43,968 nucleotides of DNA from Fuerstiella sp. (GTDB taxonomy: Bacteria; Planctomycetota; Planctomycetia; Planctomycetales; Planctomycetaceae): the NCBI GenBank assembly GCA_022843805.1, contig JALHMY010000085.1, positions 1 to 43,968 on the forward strand. Reading direction: 5' to 3'. The notes beneath the pieces were generated by a model that saw only the letters and a list, made by a program, of their open reading frames with translations, had not been told where the DNA came from and did not search any database. The position numbers were made by a program, and so were the translations under genes. Position 1 is the stretch's first letter, and each line of letters begins with the position of its first letter. Of this stretch, positions 25,787-33,422 are shown piece by piece.

Positions 25787-27490
25787 TCAGTCATCGGCAT
25801 CAGCAGACACAGAAATTTCATCCCACGACCGAATTCCAATCACGGGCAGTGCAAATCGAAAGGCGGGCTCCCACTGATCCGAGTCCGCCTGGCGGAAGAC
25901 TTCGTACATCAGCTTCTTTTCCGACGGAGTTGCCACCGAGTCAGATTCGCGTGTCCAGAGTCCGAGGTTCAGTCCCCCTTCATGCCGGTGATCCACATGA
26001 CGATGAAGGATAAAAGCGTCGATGCCTGACAGTTTCTGCACCTTGATCCATGCATAGCAGAATCCCGCGGCCTGACGGACCTGACCATCAGGTTCGGCAG
26101 GTGTATGGAATCCCTGTTCTGACAGAATCACTCGCCTTGCAGCTCCTGCATACTGCAGTTCCGGTCGATCCAGATACCGGGTCAGCTGCTCCAGATTCCT
26201 GAAGGTAATTCGAGGAGAATTCTCTGATGGCTCGGCAGTTTTATCCAGCCATGAGCGTGGCTCAAACAGATTTTCAGGATAGGGGTGATGAGCGACATGC
26301 CAGTCAAAATCCCCTTCGCGACGGCTCAGTTCCGTCAGTCGATCGATCAGCTGCCTGCCGCCGAAAGCTTCCAGCGGGTCGTTTCCAATTCTGCCCGTCC
26401 AGAAATGATCGAGCGAAATGTAAACACGTGCAGATGCCGAATACCGTCTCACGGCAGCGTGCACCAGACGCAGCGCACGATGATAATGCTGAATCACCAC
26501 GTCCGGTTCGACAGACCCCATTGCATACCAGTATTCATGCGAATTGACTTCGTTGCCTGTGATATATCCGACAACCCGGCCTCGCGAGTTTTCCTGATCG
26601 CCGACGCCGCCATTACCGTCGCTGCCGTTTCGGTCAGATTGTGAGCTGCCCGAGTAACGATCAGCAAGGAACGCGATCGCGGCCCGAAACCATGCAACCC
26701 CCTGCTCGGTTTCCATATTGAAGGCGGCGATTTGATTGCGAGGACGACGAGGTGATCCGGGATAACGCATGATGGCATCAATCCGGTCGTCTCCGTGAAC
26801 GATATTCAGCAGGATCAGATAAACATGCACACCGGCGGACGAAAGAGTTTGCACCTGTTCATCAAGTTGCCGGACAACGCCGCGGTGAAAGTGAAAGCGG
26901 GCTCCGTTCAGTTCAATGGAAAAACTGTCCGCCCTGCCCTCAATATCTACCATTCCTGCAACATTCACATTCAGCGACGCATGCTGAATACCAAGTGCCA
27001 GAGCATCATCCAGCATCTGTACCTGAAGCCCCTTTTTGCCTGAAGTGTTCGGGAACGGTTCCTGATCCTCTGAAACCGAGTGCAGTGAAACAACAGACTT
27101 TGCGGCACCAGCAGGCTTCGAAGAGCTCATCATCAGGAACCGCGAATCGATACGATCACGCGCACCATCAAACCGGGCAATCTGAATTACCCGGGAAGAT
27201 CCAGGAGGCAGGCTGCTGGCGACAGCCGACTGACTGATGGCGTGAGACTCCTGCATCCAGGGTTGCAGTTCGTAAACCGCATGCTCGTCACCGGCCAAAA
27301 CACTGTATGTCAGAATCAGATTCTTACGGTCACCGGATACGACAACTGACTGAATACCGGCTTCGTCTGCAACAGGGACTCCATCAGCCGCAAAGGCATC
27401 AGACGATTTGAAACCTGAAGCCACGCAGAGCACAACAACAAGACTCAGCAGCTTTGACAGGCTTCTGCAAACCAGCTCGACATCGCGCAT
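25787..27490 (-). CDS. Secreted DUF5722-like protein (glycosidase-like TIM barrel)
   Basis: A 567-aa predicted exported protein. A signal-like hydrophobic segment lies at about 11-35 (SLSKLLSLVVVLCVASGF). From about residue 150 it looks like a GH-type barrel: GIQHASLNVNVAGM, GVHVYLILLNIVHGDD, VVGYITGNEVNSHEYWYAMG (Asn-Glu at a strand end, as in clan A glycosidases), VYISLDHFWTG, DWHVAHHPYPENLFEPR and RVILSEQGFHTP (second candidate Glu). I assign DUF5722 from memory of these motifs. The N-terminal part is beta-rich. A low-complexity Ser/Asp/Gly/Asn run is at about 288-306. The gene ends 27 bp from the repeat array. Activity is not known. Confidence 0.72.
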   Translation of the reverse strand: MRDVELVCRSLSKLLSLVVVLCVASGFKSSDAFAADGVPVADEAGIQSVVVSGDRKNLILTYSVLAGDEHAVYELQPWMQESHAISQSAVASSLPPGSSRVIQIARFDGARDRIDSRFLMMSSSKPAGAAKSVVSLHSVSEDQEPFPNTSGKKGLQVQMLDDALALGIQHASLNVNVAGMVDIEGRADSFSIELNGARFHFHRGVVRQLDEQVQTLSSAGVHVYLILLNIVHGDDRIDAIMRYPGSPRRPRNQIAAFNMETEQGVAWFRAAIAFLADRYSGSSQSDRNGSDGNGGVGDQENSRGRVVGYITGNEVNSHEYWYAMGSVEPDVVIQHYHRALRLVHAAVRRYSASARVYISLDHFWTGRIGNDPLEAFGGRQLIDRLTELSRREGDFDWHVAHHPYPENLFEPRSWLDKTAEPSENSPRITFRNLEQLTRYLDRPELQYAGAARRVILSEQGFHTPAEPDGQVRQAAGFCYAWIKVQKLSGIDAFILHRHVDHRHEGGLNLGLWTRESDSVATPSEKKLMYEVFRQADSDQWEPAFRFALPVIGIRSWDEISVSADADD

Positions 27491-27533
27491 TCGAACGCTT
27501 TCCGTTTCAGGCGGTCAAAATGGATCGCCATCA

Positions 27534-27564
27534 TAAAAAAAGCCGGACACCTGAATGTCCGGCT
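27534..27564 (-). terminator. Rho-independent terminator of the small lipoprotein gene
   Basis: On the minus strand a 9-bp stem agccggaca / tgtccggct with a 6-nt loop is followed by a run of seven T (plus-strand A run at 27535-27541). It lies about 50 bp beyond the lipoprotein stop codon and upstream of the DUF5722-like start, separating the two transcripts. Confidence 0.85.
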
Positions 27565-27612
27565 GATTCGCAAATTTACTGAGCAGTGTACGGCTGGAAA
27601 ACCCGTGCGAGA

Positions 27613-28071
27613 TTATTTCTTCTTCTTTGGAACGAGGGGTTCTGCTTCAAACTTCACGTCCTTTTTTTCTGCCGTGATGTCGATCTGCAGGTCAGTGAGT
27701 GTGGGATTCGTATACTTCGCGGCGATACGCGGTTTTTGACCGCCCGTCATATCGACATCCTCACCAGCACGGCCCAGGAAGGGCGACTTGATGATGCTCA
27801 GATCTCGCAGCACAATCTTGTGTTTTCCAATGACCACTCCTTTTGTCACGCCGTCAGGAGTCAGCATGACAAATTTTCCCTGATCATCAGTGAGTGCCGT
27901 AGACTGCATCCCCTCTTTCTCAGGCCAGAACTCCACCCGAACCTTTTCGAGCGGCTTTCCGTCCATCATAACGGTGCCTTCGACTTCCACAATCTGCGGC
28001 CCCGCATCGCCGCACCCTGCGAACAGAATTATGGAGAACGTCAGACACAGATACTTCGCCGTTTGGAACAT
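27613..28071 (-). CDS. Small lipoprotein, carboxypeptidase-regulatory-like domain
   Basis: A 152-aa predicted lipoprotein. The ATG at 28071 is preferred over an upstream GTG (28095) because an AGGGGA lies about ten bases before it. The signal (MFQTAKYLCLTFSIILFAGC) ends in a near-consensus lipobox with C20. The mature part starts with VEGTVMMDGKPLEKVRVEFWPE, which resembles the beta-sandwich carboxypeptidase-regulatory/transthyretin-like proteins common in planctomycetes next to DUF1559 genes. The C-terminus is Lys-rich (VPKKKK). It lies downstream of a DUF1559 gene on the same strand, the usual arrangement. Function unknown. Confidence 0.82.
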   Translation of the reverse strand: MFQTAKYLCLTFSIILFAGCGDAGPQIVEVEGTVMMDGKPLEKVRVEFWPEKEGMQSTALTDDQGKFVMLTPDGVTKGVVIGKHKIVLRDLSIIKSPFLGRAGEDVDMTGGQKPRIAAKYTNPTLTDLQIDITAEKKDVKFEAEPLVPKKKK

Positions 28072-28134
28072 TGCCCGGAGTTTCCCCTGATACACTAAAT
28101 TAACAATTCACCAGAACAAGTATTACAGAACCAG

Positions 28135-28166
28135 CCCGATGCACCATTGACCCGATGCACCATTGA
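28135..28166. repeat. 16-bp direct repeat, two copies
   Basis: cccgatgcaccattga occurs twice head to tail (28135-28150 and 28151-28166), 20 bp from the left arm of the large inverted repeat at 28187-28248. Confidence 0.85.
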
Positions 28167-28186
28167 GATGTGTTCGCAGTCCCTGA

Positions 28187-28248
28187 GTTTAACCCGTGGC
28201 CGACAGGCCAGGCTTTGGCAGTCCTGGCCTGTCGGCCACGGGTTAAAC
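28187..28248. repeat. Perfect 26-bp inverted repeat with 10-nt loop
   Basis: Left arm 28187-28212 begins gtttaacccgtggccgac; right arm 28223-28248 ends cggccacgggttaaac; the loop is ctttggcagt. All 26 bp pair. It sits between the DUF1559 gene and the lipoprotein gene, both on the minus strand. The complete right arm recurs, base for base, at 41951-41976. It may be a dispersed mobile hairpin or a transcript-processing structure; no U-run is attached. Confidence 0.93.
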
Positions 28249-28290
28249 AGGCACAAAAACTCATCCACAGGCATTCAACAGCTGCATAAA

Positions 28291-29343
28291 TCAGAATTCA
28301 CCTGGAACTTCGCCACCCATTCGGCTGCCGAGACCAATGAACACAAGGTTCGAGAGATTCTCGGAGATGAACCGTACCGATCCATCGGCCAGGGCAAACT
28401 GCGAACCGCCAGTATGACCGCTGCCGAAGGCGTTAAATCGATCGTCAAACAGCTGCTGCTGTGTTCCGCCGTCCAGAGTCGCAAAATTCGCCGGCAGGCG
28501 GAAGTTAATCCGGGTTCCCGTCGACAGAAATGAATCCGCCTCAGCACCAAACCATACCCAGCCCCAGTCGTTAATTTTCTCGCCGGGGATGGCGTCAACA
28601 ACGGGGTCAAAGTAGTGGCGCTCACCCATCAGCAGGGTGTTTGAAGTACCATCAGTGATATCGCCGAAACGGTACTTCTTATTGCGATAGAACATCCCGC
28701 CCAGATTTTCCGGATTCTGCACCGGATCCCAGCAAAGACTGGGGCGAGTAGCGTTGCAGCGAGGATAACTGCGGAAGCCAGCACAACCAAAGTAGCTGGT
28801 TAGCGCATACCGCCCGGATTCCGTACCGTCTCCTGAAACGTTCAGAGCATCAACCGGATTCGAAGGACACATCAGGCCGGGAAACGATTGTCTGAAGAAA
28901 AAGTTGCCAACCCATTCCGCTCCAAGTGTACCGTCGGGCAGTTTTTCTCTTCGATTGTTGTTAAACACCAGCTGGTCAAACAGCTGATACAGAGCGGCCT
29001 GTTCCACGTATGGCAACAGCTGATACATCATGGCATAACGGCGATTGACTGGCTTCTCCGGAAACGGATTGAATGCCATATCTCTCGATGGAGGTGTGGC
29101 GTTCTGATTTCGCAGCATCCCATAAGGGAAGAACTTATAGGTGTCTTCAAAGTTGTGAGCAGCCAGAGCAAACTGCTTCAGATTATTCTTGCACTGAGTA
29201 CGACGAGCCGCTTCACGAGCCTGCTGAACAGCAGGCAGCAGCAGACTAATCAGGATCGCAATAATCGCAATCACCACCAGCAGTTCAATCAGAGTAAAAC
29301 CTGCACGACGGCATGGCTTCGTCTCTCGACGGATAATCTTCAT
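28291..29343 (-). CDS. DUF1559 protein with prepilin-type N-terminus and H-X9-DG tail
   Basis: A 350-aa DUF1559 protein, a family hugely expanded in planctomycetes. The N-terminus is a type IV pilin-like cleavage/methylation signal: RRAG-FTLIELLVVIAIIAIL, with the conserved Glu at +5 (E20), followed by the amphipathic helix PAVQQAREAARRTQCKNNLK. The C-terminal H-x9-D-G motif is HTGGSQFALADGSVRF. It is presumably processed by a prepilin peptidase and exposed at the envelope; function is unknown. The ATG at 29343 is chosen because TTAGGAG lies six bases upstream (29350-29356); an in-frame start 36 bp upstream would precede the SD. It is followed by the lipoprotein gene. Confidence 0.93.
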   Translation of the reverse strand: MKIIRRETKPCRRAGFTLIELLVVIAIIAILISLLLPAVQQAREAARRTQCKNNLKQFALAAHNFEDTYKFFPYGMLRNQNATPPSRDMAFNPFPEKPVNRRYAMMYQLLPYVEQAALYQLFDQLVFNNNRREKLPDGTLGAEWVGNFFFRQSFPGLMCPSNPVDALNVSGDGTESGRYALTSYFGCAGFRSYPRCNATRPSLCWDPVQNPENLGGMFYRNKKYRFGDITDGTSNTLLMGERHYFDPVVDAIPGEKINDWGWVWFGAEADSFLSTGTRINFRLPANFATLDGGTQQQLFDDRFNAFGSGHTGGSQFALADGSVRFISENLSNLVFIGLGSRMGGEVPGEF

Positions 29344-29788
29344 AGGTGCTCCTAAGCACAAACGCAATTGATAAATCAACTCACAGTTAATTGAAGGTCG
29401 CAGCCATCACGCGGCGAATTCATTTCGAAATTTCAAAGACCGTCGCCAGAAAAATGCTGGCTCGGATTGTAATCAAGCCGGACTGGATAATAGTCGAGCA
29501 AGGATTCACAAAGGAAGACCGTATCGATCCGAACATAATCACTTCGGAAAGTATACAATAAGCAATTCGCTGACAGGGAACAGAGACAGGATACAATCAC
29601 CGAGAGCAACATAGAAGAACATCAGCAACCGTGCTTATTCGTCGGCAACGGCCATTATCGTCGCCGGAGCCGCGGGACTTTGTCAAGCCCCCGCCATTGT
29701 TCTTTGGCATATCTTAACATGCAGTATCTTTTGTTAACATTCTTTTCAAACACTCGTCATTCAGGGTTCCCTGCAGATGAACCCGGTA
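29344..29788. other. Gene-free region upstream of the DUF1559 gene
   Basis: About 445 bp without a credible gene. It must contain the DUF1559 promoter (minus strand) and the 3' end of the PPC-protein transcript. The only structures seen are an imperfect gggttc/gaaccc pair at 29764-29784, just beyond the PPC stop codon, and an AT-rich stretch around 29700-29750. Nothing else stands out. Confidence 0.5.
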
Positions 29789-31585
29789 TTAATCAGTGCC
29801 GTCTGCCGGGGCAGCCGCTGCGGCGGGCTCTGATGGCGGAGAGGCTACCGGCGCAGGAATTGTGAGCCAGAGATCCTGCGTTTCGCTGCCCTCAACGGGC
29901 AACGGACTCCGGGCTGTTCGCCTCCCCGCCGAAACAGCAGACGGGTTTTCTCCTTCAGTGGGTGTTGCCGTACTCGACGCTGTGGTCCCTTCCGCTGATG
30001 CGGAGACAGCAATCGAACCCATAATCCGCACTGGCCCGGTAAAGCCCTTCAACGGCTTCCCGGAAATCTTCAGGGTCACTGATTTGGAGGAATCCCCGTC
30101 CTTTTCGGAGCGAACAGCTTCGGCCGAGATGCCTTCCGGGAGTCCCGAGATCTGTACGCTCAGCGGCTCCGCAAAACCATCTTTCCGTTCGACAGCGACG
30201 GGAATTTCCAGCGGCGCATCGGCCGCCATCACGAATTCATTGTCTTTCACGGACAGGCTGTAATCAGATTTGACAAGTTCACATTGCAGCCGATAGAAAA
30301 ACCGATCACCTCCATGATCGAATCGATCGCGCACTTCTGCCCGATAACGTCCATCGGCCGGCAGGGTCACATCCACAACTGCATCGGCATTGTCCCTTCC
30401 GATGTCATCAGCCTCCTTTAGATCCTTTCCGTCTTCCCCGACAATTTTCAGCACCGGATCCAGCAGCGAAAACTCGGCTCGCGCGATGACACGGACTCGC
30501 AGTTGCTGATCTTTTTTGCCAGTGAACCAGTACGAATCTCTTTCACGCGGCTGATCGATCCGGCCTGTGATTGAAAACGGAGCTGGAGGCTCAGCTCCCG
30601 AAGTTTGCACATCCGCTTCGACGAACGAAGGATGCCCCACCACAGCGATCCTCAGCGGCCATGCGAACGGTCCAGGAATGGTCAGGTGGGATTGTTCCAC
30701 ATCCGTATCAATTATCTCCGTTGCCTCCGCCATTACCCCGATGGATTCTGGTGGTATATTCCAGCCACGAATCTGTACCTTCGAATTCTGTCCTGTCTGG
30801 ACGGCCATCGGTAAAGTATAGTGGGCCGCGGGATCTGTTGTGACAGTCAAACGATACAGGTATGTGGGTGCGCCTGAAAACTGAATGGAACTGTTGGGCT
30901 CCGACGGAAACGCGAAAATCCGGGCGAAGTATTTCCCATCCGCGGGTGCGGTAAACGCGAGCAGCGGGTCGTTGCCATGGTCATCGTCATTCTGAGCCAG
31001 AACTGTACCTCGTTCATTCAACACCTGTAACACGGCGTCCATTGGGGATCCGAGCACTCGATGAGCTTCGACTGCGATTACAGCCGTCTGTCCTTCTGTC
31101 AGCGGGAAACTAAAGACGTCAACGTCTCCGCCCTTTTCCAGTACACCGTTCACCACAACACTGGTTGAATCCAGTAACTGTGCCTCCGACTGCCGATCGT
31201 CAGGCTCCGTCTCAGTTCTTTCCGGCAGAATTCCAACAACAAAGGGCCGCATTGGAGCCGCCCCAAACTCGTTGTAAAACCGCAGCCAGTGAATACCGGG
31301 AACGGCATCGTCCGGAATCGTCAGTGTGCCGGAATCTGCCTTTTCGCTGGCTGTGAATGTCAACTGGCCCTGTGATGTCCACATCTGAAGAGGACCATCT
31401 CCCGCCTTGCCGTTCAGTTTCACGTCGACTGTTGTCCCTCGCTGACCGCCCGGAGGATACAGGCGATCAATACCGGGCTTTTCACCGGCCGACACGCTGA
31501 GCTGCCACAGCACCAAAAGCGACAGAAGGCAAATGGTCTGCTGCAATGCAGGAAATCGAAGCAATCGTGAAGGCGAAAGCAGCAT
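29789..31585 (-). CDS. Secreted PPC (pre-peptidase C-terminal) domain protein
   Basis: A 598-aa exported protein. The ATG at 31585 is chosen because it gives a clean signal peptide (MLLSPSRLLRF..., hydrophobic ICLLSLLVLWQLSVSA, about 33 residues) and removes overlap with the divergent gene. An IPT-like segment PGIDRLYPPGGQRGTTVDVKL opens the mature part. Two PPC-like beta domains follow: DVDVFSFPLTEGQTAVIAVE ... VLAQNDDDHGNDP ... ADGKYFARI, and RDSYWFTGKKDQQLRVRV ... ADGRYRAEVRDRFDHGG. The C-terminal third is Ig-like, then a Ser/Thr/Pro/Ala-rich tail. Such proteins are common in planctomycetes, sometimes fused or linked to DUF1549/DUF1553 genes; binding partner unknown. Confidence 0.82.
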   Translation of the reverse strand: MLLSPSRLLRFPALQQTICLLSLLVLWQLSVSAGEKPGIDRLYPPGGQRGTTVDVKLNGKAGDGPLQMWTSQGQLTFTASEKADSGTLTIPDDAVPGIHWLRFYNEFGAAPMRPFVVGILPERTETEPDDRQSEAQLLDSTSVVVNGVLEKGGDVDVFSFPLTEGQTAVIAVEAHRVLGSPMDAVLQVLNERGTVLAQNDDDHGNDPLLAFTAPADGKYFARIFAFPSEPNSSIQFSGAPTYLYRLTVTTDPAAHYTLPMAVQTGQNSKVQIRGWNIPPESIGVMAEATEIIDTDVEQSHLTIPGPFAWPLRIAVVGHPSFVEADVQTSGAEPPAPFSITGRIDQPRERDSYWFTGKKDQQLRVRVIARAEFSLLDPVLKIVGEDGKDLKEADDIGRDNADAVVDVTLPADGRYRAEVRDRFDHGGDRFFYRLQCELVKSDYSLSVKDNEFVMAADAPLEIPVAVERKDGFAEPLSVQISGLPEGISAEAVRSEKDGDSSKSVTLKISGKPLKGFTGPVRIMGSIAVSASAEGTTASSTATPTEGENPSAVSAGRRTARSPLPVEGSETQDLWLTIPAPVASPPSEPAAAAAPADGTD

Positions 31586-31891
31586 GAGGTTTGGAACCTG
31601 TGAGAAAACAGGAATCGACTTGTTTGGATGCGATCGAGGCGGGAAAAGAACTGGCGAGAAGTTGGGTATTATGATCTCAGGTCGGCCTCTGCCAATCGAA
31701 AACGGGCCGAGGTGTGAAGAACTCACGAAAAACATCATGAATGGATTGATCCTTCTCAAATGGTGCAACACTGGTGCAACACTGGTAGTGCAGTACCGGT
31801 TTCTGAGAAACGCTTGAGAAACAACACGCAGTCGATCATGCTCCCGCGACGTTCGAAATACTCCCATTTGGTTTCTCAGGATGTCGCCCTG
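31586..31891. promoter_or_regulatory. Divergent intergenic region with 11-bp direct repeats
   Basis: Separates the PPC protein (minus) from the enolase-superfamily gene (plus), so both promoters should lie here. Two adjacent copies of tggtgcaacac (31761-31771 and 31772-31782), followed by a partial third tggt, could be an operator or a replication slippage product. I see no clear -35/-10 pair. Confidence 0.4.
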
Positions 31892-33217
31892 ATGTCAGGT
31901 ACAGCAGAATCAAAGTCAGCAGAATCGAAGTTCGTCTCACGCGCTTCGGGCCCCACACAGGAACATGCCTACCGCCGCGGCCCGCGAATCGTGAGTCTGG
32001 AGACCCTGATTCCCCATGATGTTATGCCGGGCCTGATGGCACTGAGAATTCACACGGATGCCGGAACCGTCGCCGCTGAACGTGTCATTGGACATGGGGA
32101 AACTTATTATGTGCCCACAGCGGCCGCTGCCGTTATTCACGACTTCATGGCTCCCAGGCTGCTGGGGGCGGATGTCATGGCGATCGAGAGCCACTGGCGA
32201 TTCCTTTACGAACGAATTACTGCCTATGGAGGCACTGGTGCCGAGATGCGAGCACTCTCGGCCATTGACCTGGCCCTTTGGGACATCGCCGGTCAGCTCA
32301 CATCACAACCCGTTTGGCGTCTGCTGGGTGGGCCCGTTCGAGATGCAGTACCGGTTTACAACAGCTGTGGAGGTCCGTTTTATGGGCGATCCAATCGGAA
32401 GGCTCCTTCTGCATCCGGATGGCCCGGTCACGGCGATCCAGGGCAACCCGGACCGCTTGAGGATAACTGGGCCTGCATGAACACTCCGGGAGATCTTGCC
32501 GAAGAACTGATCGGACTGGGATATCGGGGAATGAAGCTGTGGTCGTTCGATGCAGTCTACCGTCGAAATGGCGGACACTATCTTTCCGGAAAGGATCTTG
32601 AAGAGGGACTCGCCCCATTTCGGGAAATTCGCGAACGCGTGGGTAATCGCATTGAAGTCATGCTCGACGGACATGGATTCTTTTCGCTGGCTGCAGCCCG
32701 CCAGATCGCGGCTGGCATGCAGGCCGTGCGGCCACTCTGGATGGAGGACATTCTTCGGCCTGATTCGGTGCATGCGATGGCCGAGTTTCGAAGATCAGTC
32801 AATGTGCCGGTGGCAGTCAGTGAAATGCTGATCATGGCGGACCAGTACCGACAGGTACTCGATGCCGGCGCTGCCGACTATGTGATGATTGATCCCACAT
32901 GGGTCGGCGGCATCTCCGGCACTCGTCGTATCGCTGAACTGGCTCAGCTTTACAATGTACCAACTCTGATGCATGACTGCACAGGACCATTCACGCTGCT
33001 GGCCGGACTAAACGTGGCGGCATCGAATACAGGAGTGGCGATGCAGGAGACCGTACGAGCCCACATAGCCACCCTGTATCCGTTGCTTATTGATCAGAAT
33101 GTGGTCATCTCAGGCGGCCAGATTGCACTTAGCGATCGTCCGGGTCTCGGAGCCCGATGGATCAGCGAACTGTTCGATCCTGCTCACCCCGGTTACCGGG
33201 TTTCTCAGCTCAAATAA
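31892..33217 (+). CDS. Enolase-superfamily enzyme (mandelate racemase/muconate lactonizing type)
   Basis: A 441-aa member of the enolase superfamily, which abstracts a proton alpha to a carboxylate, typically to dehydrate or epimerise acid sugars. The capping domain (about 30-150) is followed by the barrel. Metal ligands are D259 (VMLDGHGFF), E285 (LWMEDILRP) and E311 (VAVSEMLIM); a late His (TLMHDCTGPF) fits the catalytic base position. At the KxK site only GMK215LW is seen, so the second lysine is absent, pointing away from muconate-lactonizing specificity. The start is uncertain: ATG 31892 has AGGA ten bases upstream; ATG 31838 is also in frame. The substrate is not predictable. Confidence 0.83.
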   Translation: MSGTAESKSAESKFVSRASGPTQEHAYRRGPRIVSLETLIPHDVMPGLMALRIHTDAGTVAAERVIGHGETYYVPTAAAAVIHDFMAPRLLGADVMAIESHWRFLYERITAYGGTGAEMRALSAIDLALWDIAGQLTSQPVWRLLGGPVRDAVPVYNSCGGPFYGRSNRKAPSASGWPGHGDPGQPGPLEDNWACMNTPGDLAEELIGLGYRGMKLWSFDAVYRRNGGHYLSGKDLEEGLAPFREIRERVGNRIEVMLDGHGFFSLAAARQIAAGMQAVRPLWMEDILRPDSVHAMAEFRRSVNVPVAVSEMLIMADQYRQVLDAGAADYVMIDPTWVGGISGTRRIAELAQLYNVPTLMHDCTGPFTLLAGLNVAASNTGVAMQETVRAHIATLYPLLIDQNVVISGGQIALSDRPGLGARWISELFDPAHPGYRVSQLK

Positions 33218-33222
33218 CGCCT

Positions 33223-33265
33223 GACAAAGTCTGTGTGAGCCAGTCTCTCTGGCTCAGGATTTGTC
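33223..33265. other. Nested hairpin after the enolase-superfamily gene
   Basis: gagccag-tctct-ctggctc (33237-33255) is enclosed by gacaaa/tttgtc (33223-33228, 33260-33265). It lies five bases after the stop codon at 33217. No T-run follows, so it may be a Rho-type or processing end rather than an intrinsic terminator. Confidence 0.5.
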
Positions 33266-33310
33266 CAAAATCAACTTCGTGTTTTGCGATAAAGGAATCT
33301 ACACCGCTGC

Positions 33311-33368
33311 AAAAAATCCCGTCGGCGGACCGACGGGTGTACAGGACACCCGTCGCTCCGCCGACGGG
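33311..33368 (-). terminator. Long double-stem terminator for the acidic surface protein gene
   Basis: Arms cccgtcggcgga (33318-33329) and tccgccgacggg (33357-33368) enclose a second stem cgacgggtgt / acacccgtcg with a 5-nt loop (33341-33345); only one C-C mismatch separates the two stems. The plus strand has six A just before (33311-33316), so on the minus strand the 51-nt hairpin is followed by TTTTTT, about 55 bp after the stop codon at 33423. Confidence 0.82.
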
Positions 33369-33422
33369 ATTGCCTGCACTTTCTCACAACTGCACGCCAT
33401 ACATATCACCGATGCCACGGAT

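Noticed and set aside
25225..26013. A 262-codon frame through the tandem repeat array.
   Set aside because: It arises from the three-divisible repeat period and then runs antisense to a well supported gene; no evidence for a real protein.
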